A DNA stretch of 64,000 nucleotides from Nocardia kruczakiae NBRC 101016. Its GTDB lineage: Bacteria; Actinomycetota; Actinomycetes; Mycobacteriales; Mycobacteriaceae. A program made the translations under genes and the position numbers. Location: NCBI RefSeq assembly GCF_001612965.1, contig NZ_BDBL01000010.1, positions 96,747 through 160,746 of the forward strand, in the 5' to 3' direction. The notes below the pieces were generated by a model, which worked only from the letters and a program-made list of their open reading frames with translations, made no database searches and was not told where the DNA came from. Shown here piece after piece: positions 53,096 to 61,693 of the stretch (positions are counted from its first letter, which is position 1; every line of letters starts with the position of its first letter).

Positions 53096-54088
53096 GTGAG
53101 TTTCGACAACGTACGGGGACGATCGACCCCAGGCCGACCTTCCCGGACGCCGTCCGGAACTCCCTCCGTGGTGGGGCAGCTGGGCCGCCGCCCCGACGGC
53201 ACCATTCCGTTCTCGGTGGAATTCAATCCGCCCCGCGACGCCGCCGCCGAGGCGCGGTTGTGGCGCGCCGCCCGTGAATTCGAGCGGATGCATCCGGCGT
53301 TCGTGTCGATGACCTACGGTGCGGGCGGATCCACCCGCGATCGCACCGCACGCATCACCGGGCAGCTGGCCCGCGAAACCACACTGCTCACCGTCGCGCA
53401 TCTGACCGCGGTCGGGCACAGCGTCGCCGAACTGCGATCCATCGTCGGCAGCTACGCCGACGCCGGCATTCGCAACATGCTCGTCCTGCGCGGCGACCCG
53501 CCGGGCGATCCGCTGGGGGAGTGGCGCAAACATCCCGACGGTGTCGAATACGCCGAGGAACTGGTGCGCATGGTCTGCGAACTCGGCGACTTCCACGTGG
53601 GCGTGGCGTCGTTTCCGCAGGGCCACTACCGTTCTCCCGACCTGGACCACGACACCCGCTATCTGACCGCGAAACTGCGTGCGGGAGCGGAATATTCGAT
53701 CACGCAGATGTTCTTCGACGTGGAACACTATCTGCGCCTGCGGGATCGGGTCGCGGCCTACGACGCCGAACAGGGCGCCAAGCCCATCATTCCCGAGCTG
53801 ATGCCGATCACCTCGCTGCGTACGGTGCAGCGCGCCGAGGAACTGTCGGGCCGGCCGCTGCCCGCGCGGGTCATGCAGCGGCTCGAGCAGGCGGCCGGTA
53901 ACGATCCGGAGGCCAATCGCAACGCGGTACGCGCGGTGGGCATCGAGATCGCCACGGAGATCGGGCAGCGACTGATCGACGAGGGCGCGCCCTGCCTGCA
54001 TTTCATCACCCTGAACTTCGCCAAGGCGACCACCGAGGTGCTCACCAACCTCGGCTATACGGTGACCCCGGCGGCCGTCAGCGCCTGA
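53096..54088 (+). CDS. metF: Methylenetetrahydrofolate reductase
   Basis: A 330-residue flavoenzyme of the MetF family that makes 5-methyl-tetrahydrofolate for methionine synthesis. The TIM-barrel pattern begins PFSVEFNPPRD (catalytic Glu). It continues with FVSMTYGAGGSTRDRT, TVAHLTAVGHSVAEL, NMLVLRGDPPGD, EYSITQMFFDVEHY and IPELMPITSL, and ends APCLHFITLNFAKAT. The first 25 residues after GTG 53096 are Ser/Thr/Pro/Arg-rich and may be disordered; GTG 53168 is a possible later start. It is homologous to Rv2172c by position. Confidence 0.9.
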   Translation: MSFDNVRGRSTPGRPSRTPSGTPSVVGQLGRRPDGTIPFSVEFNPPRDAAAEARLWRAAREFERMHPAFVSMTYGAGGSTRDRTARITGQLARETTLLTVAHLTAVGHSVAELRSIVGSYADAGIRNMLVLRGDPPGDPLGEWRKHPDGVEYAEELVRMVCELGDFHVGVASFPQGHYRSPDLDHDTRYLTAKLRAGAEYSITQMFFDVEHYLRLRDRVAAYDAEQGAKPIIPELMPITSLRTVQRAEELSGRPLPARVMQRLEQAAGNDPEANRNAVRAVGIEIATEIGQRLIDEGAPCLHFITLNFAKATTEVLTNLGYTVTPAAVSA

Positions 54089-54238
54089 TCGGCGTTTCGC
54101 GGGCGTGTTGCCACGCATTCGCCTCCACCGGCGGTACCCTCTCGTGCACCGTGACGACGCGGAGGTCCCCGAGTCATGCTGTGCGGCCCGGCGGACCGAC
54201 CCTGGTGCGGATGTTCCGCCGAACTCAGGAGAACCCCG

Positions 54239-54946
54239 ATGGCCGTGGTGACCAGTCTCGTCCGTCTTTCCGCAGCGCTCACCGTGACCGGTGCGCTGAC
54301 CTTCGCCGGCGCCGCCGCCGCGACCGCCGCCCCGCCCGACCCCGCCGCCACCATCGCCGCCCTGGGCCAGAACCCGGCGGCGGCGACGGATTTGCTGAGC
54401 GCGTATCAGACGGCGGTCGACTCGCTGAAACAGCTGGGTATCCAGCCGTTCCTGTATCCGTCCGGGTCGGCGTTCTGCCAGGACGGCAGCACCCTCGGGC
54501 TCGTTCCGGCCCTGGCCGGTGCGGTGCCCGGGCCGTGGCCCAAACTGGCGGTACCGGTACCGGGTCTGGACCTGTCCGCGGTGAAGGCGGGCCAGACGAT
54601 GTTCGCCTTCGTTCCCTACGGCATGGGTCCCGACGGCGCCGACACCACCGGGATGCAGGTGGCCTGGTTGAACGTGTCCAACGGCCGGGGCGGATTCGCC
54701 GCCATGGGCCCGCTGTCCCAGGTCATCGGCTCGATGGTGCCGCCGAATCTGCCGCCCGAGGTGCGCCCGGCGTTCGAGCAGGCGATCCGCAACTTCTTCC
54801 TGGCGTCGTTGCCCGTCGGCGGGGTGCGTGCGGTGCCGGTGGATACCGGCTCCGGAACGGTACTGGCGGCGGTGTTCGGCACGGTCCGCAACGGCGCCAA
54901 CACCTGCATGTTCCTGCCGACGGTCGGCGTTACCTCGGTGCCCTGA
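54239..54946 (+). CDS. Secreted protein of unknown function
   Basis: A 235-residue exported protein. The signal peptide (about 1-31, LSAALTVTGALTFAG then ATAAPPD) is followed by a mature domain with two Cys residues, one early (SAFCQDGST) and one at the end (NTCMFLP), which could form a disulphide. The rest is rich in Pro, Gly and Val (LAVPVPGLDLSAVKAGQ) with conserved FVPYGMGPDGADTTGMQVAW. It resembles a family of secreted proteins common in Nocardia and Mycobacterium whose function I cannot name. CAGGAG lies before ATG 54239. Its last 17 bp overlap the end of the convergent glycosyltransferase gene. Confidence 0.75.
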   Translation: MAVVTSLVRLSAALTVTGALTFAGAAAATAAPPDPAATIAALGQNPAAATDLLSAYQTAVDSLKQLGIQPFLYPSGSAFCQDGSTLGLVPALAGAVPGPWPKLAVPVPGLDLSAVKAGQTMFAFVPYGMGPDGADTTGMQVAWLNVSNGRGGFAAMGPLSQVIGSMVPPNLPPEVRPAFEQAIRNFFLASLPVGGVRAVPVDTGSGTVLAAVFGTVRNGANTCMFLPTVGVTSVP

Positions 54947-56153
54947 GTTCGGTGAGCCCGGGCCGGGAGCGGCCCGGGCCGTCCGATACCGGGCGTCCCT
55001 TCCAGCTCAGCGCGCCGCGCCGACGCAGCAGCCACGACCGGCCCGACAGCCGCAGATACGCGCCGATCGACACCGGATGTGCCAGCGCCGCAGCGATATC
55101 GGCGCCGCGCGGGCCAGTCCCCGATTCCAGTGAGCGGGCCAGCAGCCGGCTCGCGACACCCAGTCCGTAGCCGATGACACCCGCCCGCCGGATCCGGCCG
55201 CGGCCGAACAGCGCCGCCAGGGCGGGCAGCACGTACGCGACCGCGGCGACCGTATCCACCGCCACCGCACCGGCCGGGCCGCCGTAGGCCGACCACAGCC
55301 AGCGGGTGTAGCCGCCGTCGACTTCGGCCGCACCCCGGTACATTCGAGTACTCGCCAGCGCCCCCGCCGCCACCAGCACGGTGCGGTGTCCGGCGCGCCG
55401 CAGCGCCCGCGCCAGCGCCAGATCCTCGGTGATCGAACCGGCCACCGCCGCATGCCCGCCGACCGCGCGATAGACCGCGGCGTCGAAGACGAGGAACTGC
55501 CCGCACGCCACCGCGGTCGAGGGCCGCAGGCTGCGATCGGCGAGCCGCACCGGCAGCGTCGTGGCCCACGACCAGCACAGCAGCGGCTGCACCAGCGCCT
55601 CCGCGAGCGATCCGGCCCGCTGATACGGCCACGGCGACACCGAACCCGCACCGCTGCGGCGCAATTCGCTCACCGCGGCGGCGACGGCCTGCGGGCGCAG
55701 CCGCACGTCGGCGTCGAGGAAGATCACGGCACCGGGCGGCGGGTCGGCGGTGACGCCCGCGAGTTCGGCCAGGCGCGCGCAGGCCGCGGTCTTGCCGGTC
55801 CATCCGGGTTCGGGGTCGGTGTCGGCCGCGACCACGGTGAAGCGGTCGTCGTCACCGATCGCCTCGACGGCGGCCGGGAAGGTGCCGTCGGTGGATCCGT
55901 CGTCGAGGATCCAGATGCGCATACGCGAAACACCTTGCTGGGCACGCAGATCCGCGATCAGCCGCGGTAACCGGGTGGCTTCGTCGCGGGCCGGGATCGC
56001 GATGATCACCGGTTCGATCACCGGAGTGGCGCCTGCCCGCAGCCGCCGCATCGCGATCAGGTTCACCGACGCCACCGCACATCCCGCACCGGCCACGATC
56101 GCGCCCGCGGTGACGATCGGCTCGACCACCGACCGCGCGCCGCGCGGCGTCAT
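54930..56153 (-). CDS. Family 2 glycosyltransferase, candidate carotenoid glycosyltransferase (CruG-like)
   Basis: A 407-residue membrane-bound GT2 enzyme. An N-terminal helix (about 12-35) leads into the GT-A domain: IIAIPARDEATRLPRLI, IWILDDGSTDGT (nucleotide-sugar Asp), VIFLDADVRLRP (DxD-like) and SITEDLALARALRRAGH (acceptor ED). Two or three C-terminal helices follow. It lies in the same minus-strand operon as cruF and a crtO-like gene. In other bacteria CruF is paired with the glycosyltransferase CruG, which glycosylates the 1' or 2' hydroxyl of carotenoids. That assignment is by neighbourhood; a role in envelope lipids is the alternative. Confidence 0.8.
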   Translation of the reverse strand: MTPRGARSVVEPIVTAGAIVAGAGCAVASVNLIAMRRLRAGATPVIEPVIIAIPARDEATRLPRLIADLRAQQGVSRMRIWILDDGSTDGTFPAAVEAIGDDDRFTVVAADTDPEPGWTGKTAACARLAELAGVTADPPPGAVIFLDADVRLRPQAVAAAVSELRRSGAGSVSPWPYQRAGSLAEALVQPLLCWSWATTLPVRLADRSLRPSTAVACGQFLVFDAAVYRAVGGHAAVAGSITEDLALARALRRAGHRTVLVAAGALASTRMYRGAAEVDGGYTRWLWSAYGGPAGAVAVDTVAAVAYVLPALAALFGRGRIRRAGVIGYGLGVASRLLARSLESGTGPRGADIAAALAHPVSIGAYLRLSGRSWLLRRRGALSWKGRPVSDGPGRSRPGLTELRAPR

Positions 56154-56220
56154 CCGGCCGCTCCCGGCGGCTGCGCCGAGGCGGCGGGGACGGTGCTCGC
56201 GGCGCCCATCGTGGTCCGGA

Positions 56221-56961
56221 TCAGACGTCCTGCTTCACCCGCGGACGCCACGGCGGCGTGGGGTTGCGATTCAGATACGCCAGCACCGCGACCATGGCGG
56301 CCACCGCGAGGGTGATGCCGCCGACGATTCCGGCCCATCCGGCGAAGGAACGGGTGTTCGGATCGGCGTAGCTGACCTCGGCCTTCACGGTGCTCACATC
56401 GCCGGCCGGAAGCTTCCACGAGACCGTCGAATCACCCTGGCGGGTGCCGTTGGTGGTGGCCACCCGGGCCGGGAAGGCGACGGTGAACTGCACGTCGGAA
56501 CCTTGCGGCGGAACGGATTTCAGATCGACCCGGCCGGTGAGCGTCACCTTGTCGCCGGTGCGGATGAACTGCAGGTTGAACATGCCCTGCGTCTGATCCG
56601 ACAGCGCGCCCAGCTGCTGCACCTCGCCGAAGGTCAGGTCGTCGAAGTAGACCTGGCTGCCGACGTAGCCGTCCTGGCTGTAGGGCTCGACCCGGATCTT
56701 CGCGGCCAGCGTCTCGGGGGCCTTCAGCTCGGGGCCCTTGTCCTTGTCGTTGGCCGGGATCACCGCGGCCACCAGATGTCCGGACACGCGGTCGTTCGAG
56801 GACACGCCCATCGATACCTGGACCCGCAGGCAGCCGGTCAGCAACGGCGCCAGCAGCAGCGCCAGCAAGGCTACGGACCAGAGGCGACGACGCCGGGTTC
56901 GCCGCGGCGTGTGGGTCGACTCTGGCATCGATGGTGTCGGACTCGGCTGCACGGCACACAT
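56221..56961 (-). CDS. lppM: Lipoprotein LppM
   Basis: A 246-residue lipoprotein with a long basic N-terminal region (RRTRRRRLW), hydrophobic stretch and lipobox LLTGC (near residue 42). The mature domain (LRVQVSMGVSSNDRVSGHL, FTVAFPARVATTN) matches LppM, with a C-terminal transmembrane helix (about 212-232) and a basic tail. In M. tuberculosis LppM is linked to lipoglycan production and phagosome maturation. Start ATG 56961 is uncertain; ATG 56928 (MPESTHTP) gives 235 residues. It is 41 bp downstream of cruF and 67 bp upstream of the GT2 gene. Confidence 0.88.
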   Translation of the reverse strand: MCAVQPSPTPSMPESTHTPRRTRRRRLWSVALLALLLAPLLTGCLRVQVSMGVSSNDRVSGHLVAAVIPANDKDKGPELKAPETLAAKIRVEPYSQDGYVGSQVYFDDLTFGEVQQLGALSDQTQGMFNLQFIRTGDKVTLTGRVDLKSVPPQGSDVQFTVAFPARVATTNGTRQGDSTVSWKLPAGDVSTVKAEVSYADPNTRSFAGWAGIVGGITLAVAAMVAVLAYLNRNPTPPWRPRVKQDV

Positions 56962-57002
56962 CGTGCCATGAGCCGCTGTGATCGTCGGCACGCGACGGGC
57001 GT

Positions 57003-57788
57003 TTACGGCGGCGCGGGCAGCCGGTCGCGGTCTCGGGCGGCCCGCAGTACCCACACCGCCGTGGGTACGGCCACCACTCCGAGACCGACTAGGCCGTAGC
57101 CCGCGGACGCGGGCAGATCCAGGAACACCGCATGGGCCAGGGCCGATCCGAACCAGGTCCACAGCAGCACCGCGATCGGTACCGCGGGCCCGGCGCCACG
57201 CGGGGCGCAGCGGCGTTCGAGTGCCGCGAGCAGCGTCGCCATCAGGGCGCCGACCGCGAACCAGCCCAGGTAGTTCGTATACGGGATATCGCCGATTCCG
57301 GGCAGGCCCGGATGGGCCGAACACCAGGTCCACTGCCCGTCGGCCACCATCTGCGGGTCGAGGTAGAGGTCCCAGCCCATCGCGCCCACCGCGGTGGCCA
57401 GGATGCGAGTGACGGTGCGGCGGCACAGCAGCCCGGTCGCCACCCAGATCGGATAGAGGCCGCCGACCCAGGCCACCGGCACGATCAGTGGCACCTGCGC
57501 GAGGTCGGGCCCGATCCGGCCGTGCGCGTAGTGGTAGCAGCCGAACGGGAAACCGCGTGCGGTACCGATCATTTCGGCGACCGCGCCGACGCCGCCGACG
57601 ATCACCGCGTACCCGGCCGCCCAGCCGATGCCCCGGGCCACCCGGGCGTGCAGCAGCGCGGTGGCCGCCGACAGCGCGACGATCAGGACCGTCACCCGAT
57701 CACGCGCGGAGCCGTCGGTGAGGGGATAGGCGATCTGCGCCGCGACCCAGGCCACGGCGGTCACCGCCGGCCACTGCCGCGCCGTCAT
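57003..57788 (-). CDS. cruF: CruF-type carotenoid 1'-hydratase
   Basis: A 261-residue polytopic membrane protein of the DUF422/CruF family, seven or eight helices. Conserved residues include AEMIGTARGFPFGCYHYAH, VPVAWVGGLYPIWV, MGWDLYLDPQMVADGQWTW and IPYTNYLGWFAVG. The enzyme adds water to the psi end of lycopene-like carotenes, creating the 1'-hydroxyl that is later glycosylated. Its ATG overlaps the stop of the crtO-like gene. This points to a monocyclic or acyclic glycosylated carotenoid, as in Rhodococcus-type pigments; no lycopene cyclase gene is in the window. Confidence 0.88.
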   Translation of the reverse strand: MTARQWPAVTAVAWVAAQIAYPLTDGSARDRVTVLIVALSAATALLHARVARGIGWAAGYAVIVGGVGAVAEMIGTARGFPFGCYHYAHGRIGPDLAQVPLIVPVAWVGGLYPIWVATGLLCRRTVTRILATAVGAMGWDLYLDPQMVADGQWTWCSAHPGLPGIGDIPYTNYLGWFAVGALMATLLAALERRCAPRGAGPAVPIAVLLWTWFGSALAHAVFLDLPASAGYGLVGLGVVAVPTAVWVLRAARDRDRLPAPP

Positions 57789-59347
57789 CGCCGCGCGAAA
57801 CGGCCGCGGCGCAGCGAGCGCAGCACCAGCCCCGCCGCGGTACGCCCGCTGGCTCCCGACACCCCGCCGCCGGGATGGGTGGAGGCCCCGGTCAGAAACA
57901 GCCCGGGCGCACCCGGCACCTTCTGTCCGGACAATTCCGGAATGGGCCGCCAGAAGAACATCTGATCCAGCGACATCTCGACATGCATGACGTTGCCGCC
58001 GATCAACCCCAGTTCGCTCTCCAGATCGGCGGGGGTCTGCACGTACCGCTGCCGCACCGAATCGGCGAAACCCGGTGCGTAGGAGTCGACTTCGGCGATG
58101 ATGCGGTCGGCCTCGCGCTCACCGTGCGCGCGCCAGTCGCTGCCGTCGGCGAGCCGGTGCGGATGCCACTGCGCCCACAGCGACAGCTGATGTTCGCCGG
58201 GCGGCGCGATCGTGGGGTCGAGCGCGCTGAAACTCATCGCCAGCACCACCGGACGGGGCGGCAGTTCCCCGGCCAGCGCGGCGGCGTGGGCCAGGCGCAA
58301 CTGCCGTCGATCGGACACCAGCAGTTGCAGTCCGCGCGTCGACTCCTGCGGTGCGGCGCCCGGATATGCCGGAAGTGCGGTGGTGGCCGCCCGCACCACC
58401 ATGCCGATACCGGGCCCGACCCGGATGCGGCGCCGCCAGTCGGCGAGGACGGTGTCGTCGAATCCGCCGCGCCGCAACAACTCCAGGGTGGTGAGCACGT
58501 GTGTGCCGGAGATCACGGTGCGGGTGAACAGGTCGCGTCCGCCTGCCGTGCGTACCCGCCAGCCGTCGCCCGAGCGGCGCAGCTCGGTCACCTCGTCACC
58601 GGCACGGACGGTTCCGCCGTCGGCGCGCAGCCGCGCCACGAGTGCCGTGGTGAGCGCGCCGCTGCCGCCGACCGCGCGGCCCGGCGGGAGCGTGTGCATC
58701 AACGCGGCGAAGCCGGCCATCGGCGCGGTGCCGGGTTCCGACATCGGCGGCCCGGACTGCGCGCCGAACCAGGCCAGCGCCGCCTTCAATCGCTCGTCGT
58801 CGAACCAGCTGTCCAGCAGGGCGTCTCCGGACTGCAGGAATTCTCGTGACAGCGCGCTGCCGCCGCCCCGGGCGTCCAGGCCCCAGAACGCGCGCAGGAA
58901 CCGGCCCGGCGTCGGCGCGCCGCCGAACGCCCGCATCACCCGCTGGGCCCGTGGCCCCCAGGTGCGGACGAACCGCCGGTAGGCCTCGGCGTCGCGGGCG
59001 CCACAGGCCCGTTCGATCGAGGCGCAGGTGCGGTCGACATCGCGGTGGAAGACGATCGGCTCGGCGCCGGAACCCACCGGCGCGGGCGCGAAAGCCCAAG
59101 GATCGCAGTCGATGTAGCGCAGCCCGAACTTCTCCAGCTCGAGTTCCTCGATGATGCCGGTGTGGCGGATCATGATGTGCGCCGAGGAACCGCGGTCCAC
59201 GAGATGACCCGGGAAGCGCTCGACCGTCGACACCGCGCCACCGAGCACCTCGTCGCGCTCGAGAACCTCCACCGGATGTCCCGCGCGTGCCAGATAGCAG
59301 GCCGCGACCAGTGCGTTGTGGCCGGAGCCGAGGATCAGCGTCGTCAC
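57785..59347 (-). CDS. CrtO-like carotenoid ketolase / phytoene dehydrogenase-related protein
   Basis: A 520-residue FAD oxidoreductase related to CrtI. The N-terminal GSGHNALVAACYLARAGHPV differs from the classical GxGxxG in the way CrtO ketolases do. The C-terminal FFWRPIPELSGQKVPGAPGL and GASTHPGGGVSGASGRTAAG are characteristic of CrtO/phytoene dehydrogenase-like proteins. In Rhodococcus, CrtO introduces a 4-keto group into gamma-carotene, which fits the neighbouring CruF. Substrate is inferred from context only. It overlaps GNAT upstream and cruF downstream by four bases each. Confidence 0.85.
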   Translation of the reverse strand: MTTLILGSGHNALVAACYLARAGHPVEVLERDEVLGGAVSTVERFPGHLVDRGSSAHIMIRHTGIIEELELEKFGLRYIDCDPWAFAPAPVGSGAEPIVFHRDVDRTCASIERACGARDAEAYRRFVRTWGPRAQRVMRAFGGAPTPGRFLRAFWGLDARGGGSALSREFLQSGDALLDSWFDDERLKAALAWFGAQSGPPMSEPGTAPMAGFAALMHTLPPGRAVGGSGALTTALVARLRADGGTVRAGDEVTELRRSGDGWRVRTAGGRDLFTRTVISGTHVLTTLELLRRGGFDDTVLADWRRRIRVGPGIGMVVRAATTALPAYPGAAPQESTRGLQLLVSDRRQLRLAHAAALAGELPPRPVVLAMSFSALDPTIAPPGEHQLSLWAQWHPHRLADGSDWRAHGEREADRIIAEVDSYAPGFADSVRQRYVQTPADLESELGLIGGNVMHVEMSLDQMFFWRPIPELSGQKVPGAPGLFLTGASTHPGGGVSGASGRTAAGLVLRSLRRGRFARR

Positions 59348-59970
59348 TGCTCAGGCGTCCGCAGCGGTAGCCGGCGGCCGAGTACGGCGAAGCGCCGGGT
59401 ATCGCCGGAGAAGACGAAATGCCGGACCACATCGGTGAATCCCTGCCGGCGATACAGCCGCCAGGCGCGGTTGGCCTCACGGTCGACCTCCGGTGTGGAC
59501 AGCAGTACCGCCGCCTCCGTGCGCTGCTCGAGCAGCCGCACCAGCAGGGTCTCGCCGATGCCGCGACCCTGGGCGGAGGGATGGACGTGCAATTCGGTCA
59601 GTTCGAAATAGTCCGACAGCAGGGCGCGCGCGGTCTGCTCCGGCCAGCCCGAGCGGCGCATTCCGGTGTGCACCTGCTGATGCCACCACTGGTGCGGCGC
59701 ACCGCGATAGCCGTAGGCGATCGCGACGATCGGCGCGGTGCGCAGGTCGACGTGGCCGCTGTCGTCGGGGACCACCGCGGCGACGGCCTGCCAGCCCGGC
59801 CGGGTGGTGTGCTCGGCCCACATCGGGGCGCGGTGGTGTTCGGTGCCGCGGGGATAGTCCATCGCCGCGACGTACACGGCGAGGGCGTCGTTCAGCCGGT
59901 GACGCAGCGTCGCGGCCGAGAGGTCGACGACGACGGGCGCGGGGGTGTGGCGGGGCCTGACGGCGGTCAT
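59344..59970 (-). CDS. GNAT-family N-acetyltransferase (Rv2170-like)
   Basis: A 208-residue acetyltransferase. The GNAT core lies in the C-terminal half: ELTELHVHPSAQGRGIGETL, with the acetyl-CoA P-loop QGRGIG, then AVLLSTPEVDREANRAWRLY and RQGFTDVVRHF. The N-terminal part (RLNDALAVYVAAMDYPRGTE, PMWAEHTTRPGW) is the conserved Rv2170 extension. The M. tuberculosis relative has been reported to acetylate metabolic enzymes. It heads a minus-strand operon with crtO-like, cruF, lppM and GT2 genes. ATG 59970 is the start; a longer frame to 60717 is antisense to the HEPN gene. Confidence 0.85.
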   Translation of the reverse strand: MTAVRPRHTPAPVVVDLSAATLRHRLNDALAVYVAAMDYPRGTEHHRAPMWAEHTTRPGWQAVAAVVPDDSGHVDLRTAPIVAIAYGYRGAPHQWWHQQVHTGMRRSGWPEQTARALLSDYFELTELHVHPSAQGRGIGETLLVRLLEQRTEAAVLLSTPEVDREANRAWRLYRRQGFTDVVRHFVFSGDTRRFAVLGRRLPLRTPEQ

Positions 59971-60146
59971 GTGCGGGGAGCCATATCTTCGGGGCCGTCT
60001 CTGTCTGTCGAAGGTGTCTGGGGTCTGGGCGGACGTCGGATGCGGGGTCGGACGGGGGTGCGGGGTCCCCATCCAGGGTGCGCGGCTGTCGTTCGGCGCG
60101 AAAGTCTGTCGGTGGTCGTCTCTATATTCACATTCAATTGAAACGT

Positions 60147-60162
60147 TCGAATACCTGTTCGG
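60147..60162. promoter_or_regulatory. LexA/SOS-like box
   Basis: TCGAATACCTGTTCGG matches the actinobacterial LexA consensus TCGAAC-N4-GTTCGA at 10 of 12 fixed positions with correct spacing. It lies 49 bp before the HEPN gene, next to a palindrome TTCAATTGAA (60133-60142) and a -35-like TTGAAA (60138-60143). Confidence 0.5.
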
Positions 60163-60210
60163 TTCGGCGCGGTCGACCGGGCCCGGTATGCGAAATGTGG
60201 AGGTGTCGAG

Positions 60211-60654
60211 ATGGCTGGTCGGATGGACGATCCGCGACGTGCCGGCCGGGCGGGCGGTCTGCTCGACCGGGCGGACACGATGGTGCAGCAGGCCTGGGCC
60301 GAACCCGACCCGAGCGAGCGGCTGCGCAGCGCGTATCTGGCGGCCCTGCGCGGCGCCGGTGCGGTGCTGGCCGCGACCGGAGCCGACCGGGCGCCGCGGG
60401 CCCGCTCCCGCAACGCATGGGTGCTGATGCAACAGGCCGCGCCGGAATTCGTCATGTGGTCGGACTACTTCAGTTCCTTCTCCGAAACCAGGGCGGCGCT
60501 CGAGGCCGGACTGGACCGCGCGATCAGCGATACCCAGGCCGACGAGTTCGCCTCGCGGGTGGAGGCATTCCTGCGTGATGTGGAGGATGCGCTGGCGATT
60601 ACCGCGGCCCGGTTGCGTCCCGCGCCGGGCTGGCTCACCGACGGCACGGCGTGA
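60211..60654 (+). CDS. SAV_6107-type HEPN domain protein
   Basis: A 147-residue, mostly helical protein of the SAV_6107 HEPN family. Helices carry LLDRADTMVQQAWAEPDPSE, RLRSAYLAALRGAGAVLAAT and AWVLMQQAAPEFVMWSDYFS, with ASRVEAFLRDVEDALAI at the C-terminus. Catalytic HEPN RNases need an Arg-x4-6-His motif, but this protein contains no His at all. It is therefore predicted to be a non-nuclease HEPN domain, perhaps a binding partner. GGAGG lies before ATG 60211. A possible SOS box precedes it. In several actinobacteria, as I recall, a DNA polymerase IV gene is nearby; it is absent here. Confidence 0.82.
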   Translation: MAGRMDDPRRAGRAGGLLDRADTMVQQAWAEPDPSERLRSAYLAALRGAGAVLAATGADRAPRARSRNAWVLMQQAAPEFVMWSDYFSSFSETRAALEAGLDRAISDTQADEFASRVEAFLRDVEDALAITAARLRPAPGWLTDGTA

Positions 60655-60778
60655 ACATCGGCGAGTAGGTGGTAGCGCACTGATCGAACTCGTATCATTG
60701 GTGGCAGTAGCCGCCAAGGTCGGCTACTTGTCGTCTACCCGGAGGCGACAACCAGGACCTAGTGCCGGGGGAGGTACC

Positions 60779-61207
60779 GTGCCACTCTCCGAGCACGAGC
60801 AGCGCATGCTCGAACAGATCGAGAGCGCGCTCTATGCTGAGGACCCTAAATTCGCCTCGACCGTGCGTGGTGGTCGGCTTCGCTCTGCCACCGGAAGACG
60901 CAGACTTCAGGCGGCCGCGCTCTTCGTCCTCGGCCTCGTTCTTCTCATCGCGGGAATCGCCCTGCCCGTCAAGCCCGGCGGATTTCCCATCATCAGCCTG
61001 CTCGGCTTCATCGTGATGTTCGGCGCGGGTGTGTTGTTGCTGCTGGGCGGCTCCGGTATCACCAAGAGCGGCCGAGGCGGCGGCGACGCCTCCTCCGGCC
61101 CCGGTGGTATTCCCGGCCGTGCGGCAAAGAGTAAGCAACGCAAGGCCGGTGGCTTCTCCGCTCGCATGGAAGATCGGTTCAGGCGCCGGTTCGAACAGGA
61201 CAGCTGA
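60779..61207 (+). CDS. DUF3040 membrane protein
   Basis: A 142-residue protein starting at GTG 60779 with GGGGGAGG six bases upstream. The N-terminal PLSEHEQRMLEQIESALYAE is the DUF3040 signature, followed by a basic segment, two adjacent transmembrane helices (about 43-62 and 68-88, LFVLGLVLLIAGIALPV and LLGFIVMFGAGVLLLLGG) and a Gly/Lys/Arg-rich cytoplasmic tail. It lies upstream of mraZ in many actinobacteria (Rv2169c in M. tuberculosis). Function is unknown. A terminator at 61308-61338 ends its transcript. Confidence 0.88.
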   Translation: MPLSEHEQRMLEQIESALYAEDPKFASTVRGGRLRSATGRRRLQAAALFVLGLVLLIAGIALPVKPGGFPIISLLGFIVMFGAGVLLLLGGSGITKSGRGGGDASSGPGGIPGRAAKSKQRKAGGFSARMEDRFRRRFEQDS

Positions 61208-61307
61208 GCCTCCGCTCGCGCCCGCGAGGCGGCGGCGAGCGACCGAAATGTGGTTGCGCGATGATTGCCGTGCCCGGTACCGGGTAGCCGACAACTGAAC
61301 AACCTCG

Positions 61308-61338
61308 AACGACACGCCGTAATGTGCGGCGTGTCGTT
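61308..61338 (+). terminator. Strong intrinsic terminator after the DUF3040 gene
   Basis: A perfect 12-bp stem (AACGACACGCCG / CGGCGTGTCGTT) with a 7-base loop followed by TTCTTTTC. It separates the DUF3040 transcript from the dcw promoter. Confidence 0.85.
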
Positions 61339-61612
61339 TTCTTTTCGCGGAGTGATCCGGATCGCGTTCACGCTGCGCCGGATTCGTCGCCCCCGCATTT
61401 CCCCACCTCGCCCCACGCGTGGCCCCCACTCTCACCCACCGCCCGCTGGGGCGGCTTCCAGCTGCGGGTTTGCTGATGGTTGTCGGGCGAGCCGCCCCGC
61501 CGGCGGCGCGTGTCGGAGGAACTCGACGAAAATCCCCCACCCCGGTGATAGCTGAGCTGACCTGCTCGATCCTCGAACCGGGGACCGAGATCACCGCGGC
61601 TTTCGATTGAAA

Positions 61613-61637
61613 GTGGGGGAAAGTGGGGTAATGTGGA
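61613..61637 (+). promoter_or_regulatory. MraZ operator: three GTGGR direct repeats
   Basis: GTGGG (61613-61617), GTGGG (61623-61627) and GTGGA (61633-61637) recur with an exact 10-bp period, 57 bp before mraZ. This equals the known MraZ-binding arrangement (TGGGN repeats separated by five bases), so MraZ should autoregulate the dcw operon here. Confidence 0.8.
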
Positions 61638-61693
61638 GCGCGCACTGATAAGAGCCGATCAGACGAGGTGATCGAGCGGGAGGTGTCGAGACC

